Assembly (NCBI GenBank): GCA_034687125.1
Contig: JAQGBZ010000028.1
Coordinates: 307,899 to 371,898, forward strand
Source: Neelides folsomi
Lineage: Eukaryota > Arthropoda > Collembola > Neelipleona > Neelidae
Length of the DNA: 64,000 bases
Direction: 5' to 3'
A program made the position numbers and the translations under genes. How positions within the stretch are numbered: position 1 is the first letter of the stretch; the number at the start of each line of letters is the position of its first letter. Below the pieces are notes generated by a model. The model saw nothing but the letters and a program-made list of their open reading frames with translations. It did not search any database and was not told where the DNA came from. Positions 39,999-49,694 of this stretch are shown in pieces.

Positions 39999-40775
39999 TA
40001 TGTTATATGCATGTATTCAGATTGACATTTTTCATTATTTAAATCTGTAAAGTAATTATCAATTTTGGCATAATGCAATTGATATATTTATAGTATAGGT
40101 ATGTAAGGTATATTATTGTATATATCTTGAACATTCTTAATTCTTCTTGAGAGAAATTTTTAATTATCATTTATAAAATTATAAATATGGTACAACATTA
40201 GTGAAAATAGTGATAATTAAATATTTCATGCATTATTTAGTATATGGTTCATAAAGTCAGTGCATCTGTGAGTACATGTTTGGATAGCATTTATACATTC
40301 ATAACCATATTATATTGTTACAAAATGCTTAAAATGATATTCAATTAATAATCATATTAATAATAGTCAGATCCAAATTCATTTAGTTTGAGAGGTTGGC
40401 AAATCTATTCCTTTTAATACACGTGGAATTAACAACTGACATTTCATTTTTCACAATAAAATATTGCGGCAATGAAATTTCATTTGTGGCTCACATGTAT
40501 TCTTAAGATTCTTTATTTAGAAATTGGGAAGTCAAATAGGGCCCATTTTCCTCAGAAGCTGTAAGATGATGATCCAATTAAGTTAATTTTACACTTTTTG
40601 ATTTTTTAAAATATTAATATTTAGCCAATATTTAGCCAATTTTTATTTCTCCCAAAGGTTTCGTTTGTGAAAGCCGTAAATGTATTTAATTAGTAAAGTT
40701 GGACCAATTTCAAATCCTTTACATATTGGTACTCTTCTATGAATTGAATTCGACTATTTCCCTCCTTCGGGGGTT

Positions 40776-43700
40776 TTAAAGACGAGAAGCGACAGCCGCC
40801 ACCAGGGCAGCACCTCGACCACTTCCGTCCTCAGATAACATCAATTTGAACTACAAAGTAAATACATGTAAATACATTTCAAATAAGAGAAAATTCCAAA
40901 TGTTTCCGACCTCGATCCCTTCGTCCACGAGCTCGCCGATGCTCTTGGTCATAAGATTGTGAAAATGCGGGTGAAAGCGATAGACCGAACCATCAACTGC
41001 CACAACTACGTTCTTCACTCCCATCTGATTATTAAAGAATTTCACCATTGGTTCATTTTTAAATATATTTAAATAATTGCATTAAAATTATTTACTTAAT
41101 TTCTGTTTAGTTAATATAATTAAAGCTCCGTAATGTTAAATCAGACTTACTTTATTAAGAAGACATGCAACTCCAGCAGAAGCGAGTCCAGCAGCTCTTT
41201 GAGAAACCATTTGACAAATATATCGAACGTCCACCAAATCTTGTTGGGAATATTCCAACTCCAATGATTTCAACACTTTTTCACAATTCTCAAACTCCCC
41301 CTCATTGTCCCTGAAGAAAATCATTCAATATTCAGACTTTTATGGTTGGTTTAAAGTTAATTGTAATTACATTTCCATTTCCGAGATGAACTTTGTCTCG
41401 AAGGCATGGGATTCCTGAATTTTCTTGGAAAGTTTTCCCCCAAAAAGCCCATTTGATTGGGTCAGGGAGACAATGAGCATCCGGACCACTTCTCCAAGGT
41501 AAAGTCCAGAAATCATTTTCTCAAATCTTTACAGAAAAACATAATCGGAACAATGTATGGATATTGGTTATAATGTAAGTTTGTAGTATTAGTTAATAAG
41601 TTCTTGTGCATAATTTACAGTTGTTTTCCAGGGTTAATCGACATTTGGTCAATTTGCCTATCAATGTCGGTCCTCACAAACTCAATCGACCCATCGTCTC
41701 CAAAAGCTCCCCATTCTGTGTTGATGACCACCTGAATACATCTTATTACATTAATGAATTAATTGGAAAGGAGGGCGTTAATTAAAATATTTGAAAGTTG
41801 GTCGGTGGAAACAAGGGGCGGTAAATATGTATGGGATAATTTCGGTCCTTGTGAGAACTTATATTTCCATACATCAACAAAAGAAAGATAAAAAGTAAAA
41901 TAGATGTCAAGAACCGGCCGTTGACCTCATTTGGCTCGTTGAAGTCCCCGTCCCAAAGTCCGACGTTCTCGAGCTTCTCCACATAGCACGCATTGGTTCC
42001 GGTTCCTTCAAGAAACCTTTTTATAAATAAAAATAAACTGCCAATTTCAACATTAAGAGCAAAAGCAGGCAACAAACAAGGTTGCAAAAATACATCTTGA
42101 CATCAAAGTCAATATTTTCAAAAATCAAATGCAGACAAAAAGCTCAAGCGTAATAAAATAAAACATTCAAGCAAAGATATAATAAAAAATGAGTGGGACG
42201 ACGATGGTTTTTTGTCTTTGTTCAAATCGAGCAAATTTCTTTATTAATGTAAGTTATGTTGAGATAAAAAAGTTAAAATAAGTTAAATGGGCACAGTGGT
42301 GAGAAATAGGAAAGAAAACTTCCGGTCTAAAAGCTTTGTTTCTCGTGGATTGGATCATTGAAACAAAGGTTTGGTTCGAATCTCCTCTATTTTCCCAATA
42401 TTATGAGGAGAGTGAAAAATGAAAAATAATTAAATTCATCAATCTTGTGAAAATTTCGTTAATTTGTTTAAATCTTTAAAGATCTTTTGGTTAATTCTTT
42501 TTTTTTGAGAAAGGAGACGGGATAAATCATGGACTAGCTAAATATAATTTACCTTAAGATTTAATTAAGAATTGGAAAAGACTTAATGAATGGGTTATAA
42601 TTATAAATTATAAAAAATTAAAAGATAATTATAATAAAAATATTTACTAAATGAGAACAATGTTTTTTAAAAAAGTATTTCTTTGCTTCTCTTCGCCCAC
42701 CTCAACTTTCCAATCCGCGTGTGGAATTTGGGGAAAACATCCCAACATTTTCCCTCAATTTTCCACCTAATGGCAAGATGGGCCGACACGAGAGCGGATG
42801 TTCTCAAACAAAGCAACCGACCCAAAGAACAATCAAGTTTGGGAAATTTCATTCCAATTCATTAAACCTCTATTTAGATTCAATTGACTCCGTGTAAGCC
42901 AAAGTACTCCCACCATCCCCAGCAACTCTCCTCCATTATTCTCATAAGCCAACGGCTTCTTCACTCATTTATCATTAAATCATTATTAGAGGAAAAGTTG
43001 ATTTAAACCATGAATTAATTCAACTTTCCGCTTCAAATTCAAAAAAGATAAGCTGCATATGTTTAACTATATTAAAAAAAGTAGCATTGTGATAGCTGAT
43101 AAACTTATTTTATACCTAGCTTAAATTTTGTCCTATTGCATTTAAATGTAAGGGGTGGTGAAAATGGGATCAAAGTGGAAAAAGAGAATAAATAGTTGAA
43201 CTACTTCACATGAACTACTCCTCGAACCGATGAAGGAACAAAGGAAATTAAAAACTCATCTTCACATGCTCCCAACACACTTCAATTCCACTTGAGAATA
43301 AAAGCCATGGAAAGAAGGCAAAGCAGAGAGGGCAAAGGAGATTGGAAAAATATTTAAATCTTGGTGGATCAATTTTTACCAACGATGAGTCCAATGCGGG
43401 AGTTTGGCAGCCGCCATGCACAAGACATCAGCGTCCCTGTCGTGTCATTCAGGAGGGCGCAAACGTCGATCTCGACGTCCTAATTTGTACAAACACATTT
43501 CACTTTCCCATTCCCATGCCCCGTTCCCTGACCCGCATTCCCCCATTTCCTCACATTCGGAAACATTCCCTCGGCCCATTAGTAGAAAAACCCTCAAAGC
43601 AAAGGAAAATGGATTTTCAAAGTTTCGATGGGCCAAATGGTTGTGAACAATGTCACCACCTGACTCAATTGATCAAAATAATTCCAAATAATTCAATTAT

Positions 43701-46527
43701 CTGGCATGTAATCGCCGCCATGACTTTAAAAATAAAACGCAATTTGAAGACTTGAACTAAACTTAAACTTGAAAGTTAAAATACTGTTGATTGTGGATTG
43801 ATTAACAGCTTTAATAACATACTGATACTTGTATTTTAAATGTTATAAACTATGGTAAATACTATATAATAAATAGGAAGATAAATACTATATAATAATG
43901 GGGAGGATATTACTTTCGATAAAATGGTGTTTATCAAATAATAATATTATCAGGTAATATCTTAATCTTTTAATATGATTCTATTGAAATTCCTCTTGAA
44001 ATTGCAATTATCAGTCCCTAATGTACGTAGTAGATATGTGTGACTATTCACGTGTTACTTACCTACATATGATTGGAATGTAAAATACACTTGTATTAAA
44101 TAGTGCATTTTTATAAACAATCCATGCGTCCACAAATAGTTAAATTTATAAAAGATTTCATTGGAAATTTAAACCGGAAAATCCTAATTTAATTAATGTA
44201 ACTAATTATAATTAACTAGTTATGTGCATAGTTATTTTAACTCAAATTCTGAGAAGTAATTCTAATCGAAAATACCTACGTAGTGGTTATTATTAATATA
44301 CTTATATTACAAATACAATTGGAATTTACTTATGATTACCATAACTTATGTTAATATGTACAGCGTGAAATTATGAGAAATCTAAAAAAACATAGTTACA
44401 TTTAGAATAGGTAACCCTATACATAAAGTACATATAAAATACATAAAATAGACATATTAATACTATTTAATTATAATAATATGTTACTAATTGTAGTACG
44501 AGTGCAAACGGAAATTGATACTTTCCTAATGAATTTTGATCAGCTCTCTGGTCCCAATTACCAGGTTAATTTAAAGATGCACCTGAACCCCTGTGAATCA
44601 TGCACGTTCCTTCAATTGCGTATTATTTTTAAAATGGCAAGGTAAAAGCAAAATCAAAATAATGAGAACCGAGACAAACGCCGGCCCTTGCGTTTTGATC
44701 GTTGAAGGCGCAGGCCACCAAAGTCCCCGTAGTGTCGTTCAGGAGCGCGATTTGGCCCAACGTAAAATCCTAAACTCACATTGGAACGCGTTTTTCAATT
44801 CCCCACTTACCCCTCGTGCCCTGATGGCGTCTTCAAGCAGTTTGACGACGTCTTTGCCCTCCACATCCGAGCAATTGAATCCCTTGGTCCATGTGACCAA
44901 AGTCCCTCTGGTCAGCCCTTCTTGCCTGCATGGGAAGGAGAAGGTGAAGCCCAAGGACAATTTACAACTCTCCACTCCATGTTTCTTCACAAATTTCGAA
45001 AGGCATTCGGCAATGTGATCAAATAACTATTTAAGCAAAAACACATATACCATATACATATAATAATTATACCATCCATAACAACACATAGTTCTGTATT
45101 TAGGTAATTTAACACTGGTATGTTTTAATTCTTTTAATTCGGTTATATAAGCAACGTCATAATGTCTACCATAGATAGGATATACATATAATATAGTTAT
45201 ATAAATAATAAACCCGGTGTAAGGAACTTACCGCACTCCCCGGTCCAGTCATGATATCGGCTGGAATGACAAAAATCTCCGATATGTCTCCAGCCGTATT
45301 CCCCAAATCGACGAGGAGAACCCGAAAATTTGTCCCGCCAAGGTCCAAAGCAAGGAATTTCCCGCGTTCTGTCAATTAGGCAAAAGCTTAAATATCTTTT
45401 GTTTGCAATTTAATGGCTAAAGGAGATCCGGCAAAACTCTGCATCATCATGTTCCTCAATTTAACGATCCCTCAAGTTGAAGTATGCAAGAATGTAATAT
45501 TTATATTTATATTGGAGAGAAATGTGAGTGTTATTTAGACATTATTTCCAGCTTGGAACTTCCAACTATTTATTTCCACGCACATTGGTATCAAATGACT
45601 CATCGAGGTCGTAAAAACCATGAACTGTTCTTATGTAAACTTCCAGACAATTTTGATGGTCCATTGGGAATAAAAATATGTGGAACATTTTTAGTTGTCA
45701 TCTTAATGTTGGACATAATGAGGTTAAACCAAAGGAGCTGTTGAGAGGAACTCCATTGGAAGCATTTATTTATTCTTCATGACTCTCTTCATGTCCAATG
45801 GGAATCTTCTCAATCGGGCGTGTGAACGAAAAAACCATTTGATGGCGTCTGGAAGCATTAAAGAGGTTATAGGGGTCAAGAGGGACAACACACGCGTCGA
45901 AACCACAAATCCCTTTATTTATACACCAAAAGAGGAAAAAATGATGCTGAAAGAATGTTTTTATTCCGACGTGGCAAACCACAAGGATTATACAACCATA
46001 GATCAAACCAAAGTTGCTCCAAACTACTTAAATGCCAATCCGCTCAACCATTGGGAAGGGATAGGAAAAAAGAGTCCAAGAAAGACTCCTAAGAGTTTAA
46101 TTACAACTTCTGACCAGTTCATTCTGAGATCATAAAACCATTAGGAAATGAAATGTTAATGAGAATGGTCGTTCAACCATCGTTGGTCTTTACATAATAA
46201 CTTCAAAGGATTTCCCTAATCACTAAATGATCATTTGATGAATTTAATTAAACATCATTTCATGACTTTACTTAAACAATGATTTGATGAATTTGATAAT
46301 GATTTTGCGTGTTTAATTAAATAACGATTTCATGGATTTAATTGAAGATTCTTCTTACCTTCCCCATTTGGAAGTTTTCTTACATAAGTTGGGAAGCATT
46401 TGACGACTGCTTGAGCATTTGTGGATTTTCCTAATCCTTTTTCCAGGTCTCGACGGAGAATTTGGCAAACTTTGGCGGCATTTTGCTGGGTGAGCTCGAG
46501 GATGTGGCACTCTTCCTTCACCTTCAT
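40776..46527 (-). CDS. Hex: Hexokinase with duplicated alternative exon 4
   Basis: Single-domain hexokinase (ATP:hexose 6-phosphotransferase), the first step of cytosolic glycolysis. Coding order: 46527-46359, 45368-45232, 45026-44811, exon 4a 44769-44670 or exon 4b 43479-43380, 42005-41926, 41731-41619, 41526-41371, 41310-41151, 41024-40911, 40850-40776. Using one exon 4 gives 439 residues, normal for an animal 50-kDa hexokinase. Landmarks: [11 protein letters not shown] (phosphate loop), [11 protein letters not shown] and TKGF (glucose site), LLNDTTGTL (catalytic Asp), [22 protein letters not shown], and the C-terminal adenosine site [14 protein letters not shown] and [12 protein letters not shown]. 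The start was set at the first ATG of the N-terminal exon ([12 protein letters not shown]); an additional upstream exon cannot be excluded. Splicing in both exon 4 copies would add 100 nt and break the frame, so they should be mutually exclusive. Confidence 0.95.
42006..43379 (-). other. Hexokinase intron between exons 4b and 5
   Basis: 1.37-kb AT-rich intron. No exon-like segment with homology was found. A T-loop-like GGTTCGAATC near 42372 was examined as a tRNA and rejected. Confidence 0.6.
43380..43479 (-). other. Hex: Hexokinase exon 4b (alternative)
   Basis: 100-nt exon with an AAATTAG acceptor and GTAAAA donor, phase 0 in and phase 1 out. It encodes [20 protein letters not shown] followed by [14 protein letters not shown]. 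This closely resembles the standard hexokinase sequence at the catalytic Asp and the following GLIVGTG turn, so it is the conventional-looking copy. It lies 1.2 kb downstream of exon 4a in gene order. Confidence 0.9.
43480..44669 (-). other. Hexokinase interval between exons 4a and 4b
   Basis: 1.19-kb AT-rich spacer separating the two alternative exons. It contains a short direct repeat (ATAAATACTATATAAT at about 43865 and 43890). No docking-type paired sequence was identified by eye. Confidence 0.55.
44670..44769 (-). other. Hex: Hexokinase exon 4a (alternative)
   Basis: 100-nt exon with the same length and phases as exon 4b. It encodes [17 protein letters not shown], then [17 protein letters not shown]. 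The catalytic NDTTGTL core is kept, but the flanks differ (QIA versus [17 protein letters not shown] versus [13 protein letters not shown]). The acceptor is good (GAGTTTAG); the donor is weak (G|GTTCTC). Expression is unproven, but the frame shows no decay. Confidence 0.8.
45369..46358 (-). other. Hexokinase intron 1, with degenerate tandem repeats
   Basis: 990-bp intron. From about 46225 to 46345, next to exon 1, there are four or five degenerate copies of a roughly 25-28 bp unit with a core like GATTTGATGAATTTAATTAAA. A 118-codon open frame on the plus strand (45779-46135) matches nothing recognised. Confidence 0.5.
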
Positions 46528-47899
46528 AAAAGTAATTTAATCATATAATGGGGTTATATTTGATTGAGAATGGGCTGTGTGTTTTGCCAGAGGTTTGAGG
46601 CATTTGAGCATTCGGTGAGTGATTGGTGACCTGCGAGCTTCCAAGTGGAGGTCATCCCTCCATGGAGATCAATGGGGAGGAACGAGTTTGGAGCTCCCTG
46701 AGAGAATTTGGCAAGATTCTGGTGTGCTGGATGAAACCAAAAACTCGTTTGGTAAAATTTGGCAAGAACATAAATCGGGAGTCGTTAAAAAGAGCCTTTT
46801 ATAAAAATGAAGTTGGGGGTTGGAAGTGGTTCCTAAAAGTGATCCGTGGGCAACGCGGGCCGCCGGTCTGCTCAAGGACGCCTCTCCTATAAATCCAAAG
46901 GCGAATGTGGATTCGCAAACCGGTCGGGTTTTTATATCAAATCAACTTCTGAGTCTCACGATGACATCGGCCCAACCACTCCACATATCCATAAGAAACA
47001 TGCCCAAATCTATGCTAAATTAAACCCAAGCTCAACAAAGACTCCGTTTTCCCAATCACCAGCTCAGGGAGTGACTCATCCGCCCTCACACTCAAAGACA
47101 CTCAAAGACAGCCAAAGACAACCAAGAAGACATTCGAAGACAAGAGACGTGGAAGGGATGAAATGTCAAGAGGAATTCAAATGAGATTCATTGGGAATAA
47201 AAACTGGCTCCTATAAAAACTGACCTCAGCAACGAGTGTGAGAGTTGACGAACCAAGTTTTATTTAATCCGCTCACACAATATCGGCCCATCTCATTAAG
47301 CCGAGGAATTGGAGAGCTTTCCCTCCGCGACCCCTCGACCCCTCACATGGAGGAAATGCAAACCCACCCAGTTGACGGAAATGAACCGACTTTTCCCACA
47401 TTATCCATTATCCCCTCCATCGCAATTAGATTCAAAATGGCTCAAAAATTGGAGCCAATTCCCACTTGCCAGCGCAAATATGGCCCTCGACTTTCACAAA
47501 TACAATTCAAATCCAAAAAGGAACAAAATGATAAATGAGGGACACAAAACAGAAGTGAACAAAAGATTTCCCAAATTCCTTATCAAAACTTGTAATTTAA
47601 TAAAAGGAACCCAAATAGTCAAGACCAAAATAAAAATAAATAAGATATTTACTTCTTCAAAACATCAATGTCTTTGAATGGCAAATTGATGTTTTGAATC
47701 AATTAAAATTTCCTATACCAATCATCAATTTTGCTCTGATCAATCTTATCATCCCAAATCTGTTGATAATTATAAACGCTTTTGTATGCACATAGCAAAC
47801 GGGGTTTCCTATATACAATTTTATTTTAATAAGAAAGCTTTAGGTTATTCTGGGCCCGATTTCCAATTCATGTTCCTCTCAGACCCTGTGATTGCACTA

Positions 47900-48013
47900 G
47901 GTACCTATATATATATATACACGGTGGGCCCGAGTTAACACTCTTTTTTACTTATTTATGATTTTAAAAAAGAGTGTTGGGGCCAACCATATATATACGC
48001 TTATTTAGGTACA
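47900..48013. repeat. Short fold-back repeat
   Basis: Inverted repeat of about 114 bp. The inner arms pair AACACTCTTTTTTA with TAAAAAAGAGTGTT, the middle arms pair GGTGGGCCC with GGGGCCAACC, and the outer arms pair GTACCTA with TAGGTAC across AT-rich runs. It is probably a small MITE-like element; no target duplication could be fixed. Confidence 0.6.
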
Positions 48014-49357
48014 TAAAATTTTATCTTAGTCATTAGCGCATATTCACGAGGCCTCGGAAGTTCTCAGCCTGCCATGTGCAATATATATATATATATATAA
48101 AGTACCTACAAAGATAATTTGAGGTGTTTTGATGCCAAATCCTAAGTTCATCTCTCAATCCTCAACTCGTGGATCAATTAAATTGGATAAATGGACAAGG
48201 ACCATCGTATCAGTTAGTGACTTGTATTGAGTGATTGTCTATTTGGTATTTGGTCCTTGGGCAAATAAAAGGTTCAATTAAATCAACATTTAGTTAATCC
48301 CCAAATGAGCCATATAAGTAGTTTTAGTCATTGAATGTGTATGGAATAAGTAAAGTAGGTGGGACATAAAAGGACAGTCTAAATGGTTTTAAATACCATA
48401 AATTTGCAAACATATGGACAATACAAAATATCATTAGAATATTTCCTTTACGTACTTTGACTCAAATATAGATCAAACCGCTGGCGTGACATATAGACAA
48501 ATTCTTGCCGGAATTTGACCGGCCAAGTTTTAAATATGAAAAAAAGTGTAAATTTATGAGGACCTGTTTAGAGACCGAAGGAGCCATGCGGAATAAGTTG
48601 ATGGATGTTGAAGTGGCGCGATCAGCTGGAATCCCTGGACATGAATGACTGAATAATGTCTGAAACTAAAACTCCCCTTACAAAACCCTGCTGTCTGCGG
48701 ATCTAACATTAAGTAGGTATCATTTATTAAATAAATCATCATAATCATTCCAACTAATCAAACTGACCAAGTCCATTATGTCAATCCGATCTATTATTTA
48801 TTTTCTTACTAATTTAATTGCCATTCATCATTTATCATTTCAATTAATTTATTTAAAGTTTCTCAGAATTTTCGTCATTCCGTTGTGAAACATCGTTTAT
48901 GTATTTTTAGGCATCATTTCACACTTGATTATTTGATTAATGTTTCATAAAATATTGAAATTGAAACTATCCAGATTTACTATATATATATTTTTTAAAA
49001 ATTTAAGTATTTTTAACGTATTTATGCCTATTAGCCTTAATATTTACATTGGGTTAATAATTATAAATCCAATTGAGGCTAAATTGGGATGGTCAATTAC
49101 GCATTGGATTTTTAACTCAAAGACACATTATTTAAGTGTTATTCATCTTTTCTGCGTCTTTTACGTCTTCGTACACATCTATATTTTTCGTTCACCATTC
49201 GATCAGAGTTATTATTATTTAATTACTATAAATATTAAAACTTTCAAACGACTGCATGTATCGATTATATTTATGTATGGTATATGGATCTATTAATATA
49301 GAAATATACAGAAAGTTAAGAACGAATAATAGGTTTAAAATAGCTCAAGACGCCCCA

Positions 49358-49378
49358 GAACAATGAGACTCATTGTTC
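49358..49378. promoter_or_regulatory. SOX-dimer-like palindrome upstream of E93
   Basis: A perfect inverted repeat, GAACAATGAG-A-CTCATTGTTC. It contains two head-to-head AACAATG SOX motifs separated by five bases, an arrangement described for SoxE dimers. It lies about 320 bp upstream of the proposed E93 start codon. Its function is inferred only from sequence. Confidence 0.35.
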
Positions 49379-49490
49379 GTGTTGGATCATGTTGAATATG
49401 TAAAATCGTGGTGGTTAGAACATTGGTAGGATTGATTGATTTTCCTAATTGTGAGTCTTAAAACTAGGGCTGAAGTTATCGGTGAGTGAT

Positions 49491-49514
49491 AGGTCAGCAA
49501 GGTGGTTGTGACCT
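49491..49514. promoter_or_regulatory. Paired nuclear-receptor half-sites near the E93 start
   Basis: AGGTCA (49491-49496) and its complement TGACCT (49509-49514) form an inverted pair with a 12-base spacer, about 180 bp upstream of the proposed E93 ATG. E93 is known to be ecdysone-induced in insects. The spacing is not the classical IR1 of an ecdysone response element, so this is a candidate only. Confidence 0.3.
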
Positions 49515-49694
49515 CTTGGCTGAGGGAAGACTCTCGCTTTCTCAACGTTTCCCCAGTGGTGGTCGGGAGTTTCCGGGGGAGGAGGGGTCGACCTCTCCTT
49601 CATGTCACCCACCACTCAGTTCCCGGCCAGCCTCTGTGGAGAAGCCGGTCCTCACACACTCGCATGGACCACGGCCGTCCACGGACACCCAACC

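Larger units (their letters stand above)
36963..40775. other. Intergenic region between the RSBN1-like gene and hexokinase (convergent 3' ends)
   Basis: 3.8 kb of very AT-rich DNA between two converging genes; parts of it must be their 3' UTRs. It contains an AT dinucleotide run near 37744-37760, a short TGTAA tandem array near 39002-39024, a repeated ATGAAAGTAAGGATA motif (about 38735 and 38776), and a Tc1/mariner remnant at 39471-39998. No further gene was recognised. Confidence 0.6.
46528..49694. other. Intergenic region between divergent hexokinase and E93
   Basis: 3.2 kb containing both promoter regions. 46.55-47.55 kb, upstream of hexokinase, is moderately GC-rich and has several open frames without recognisable products. 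47900-48013 is a fold-back repeat. 48079-48100 is an AT dinucleotide run. A SOX-like palindrome (49358-49378) and paired AGGTCA half-sites (49491-49514) lie just upstream of the E93 start. Confidence 0.55.

Noticed and set aside
42280-42400. tRNA-like T-loop GGTTCGAATC
   Set aside because: No matching acceptor stem, D arm or anticodon arm could be folded around it.
43342-43755. 137-codon plus-strand open frame
   Set aside because: Antisense shadow of hexokinase exon 4b.
43380-44769. Idea that exon 4a is a dead exon copy
   Set aside because: Length, both phases, the catalytic core and an open frame are all intact; only the donor is weak, so it is kept as an alternative exon pending RNA evidence.
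44593-45018. 141-codon plus-strand open frame
   Set aside because: Antisense shadow of hexokinase exons 3 and 4a.
45779-46135. 118-codon plus-strand open frame in hexokinase intron 1
   Set aside because: No recognisable domain, no splice or promoter context, and opposite to the host gene; likely chance.
47245-47677. Overlapping plus-strand open frames upstream of hexokinase
   Set aside because: No domain, start context or splice pattern; Pro/Ser/Thr-rich chance frames in a GC-richer stretch.
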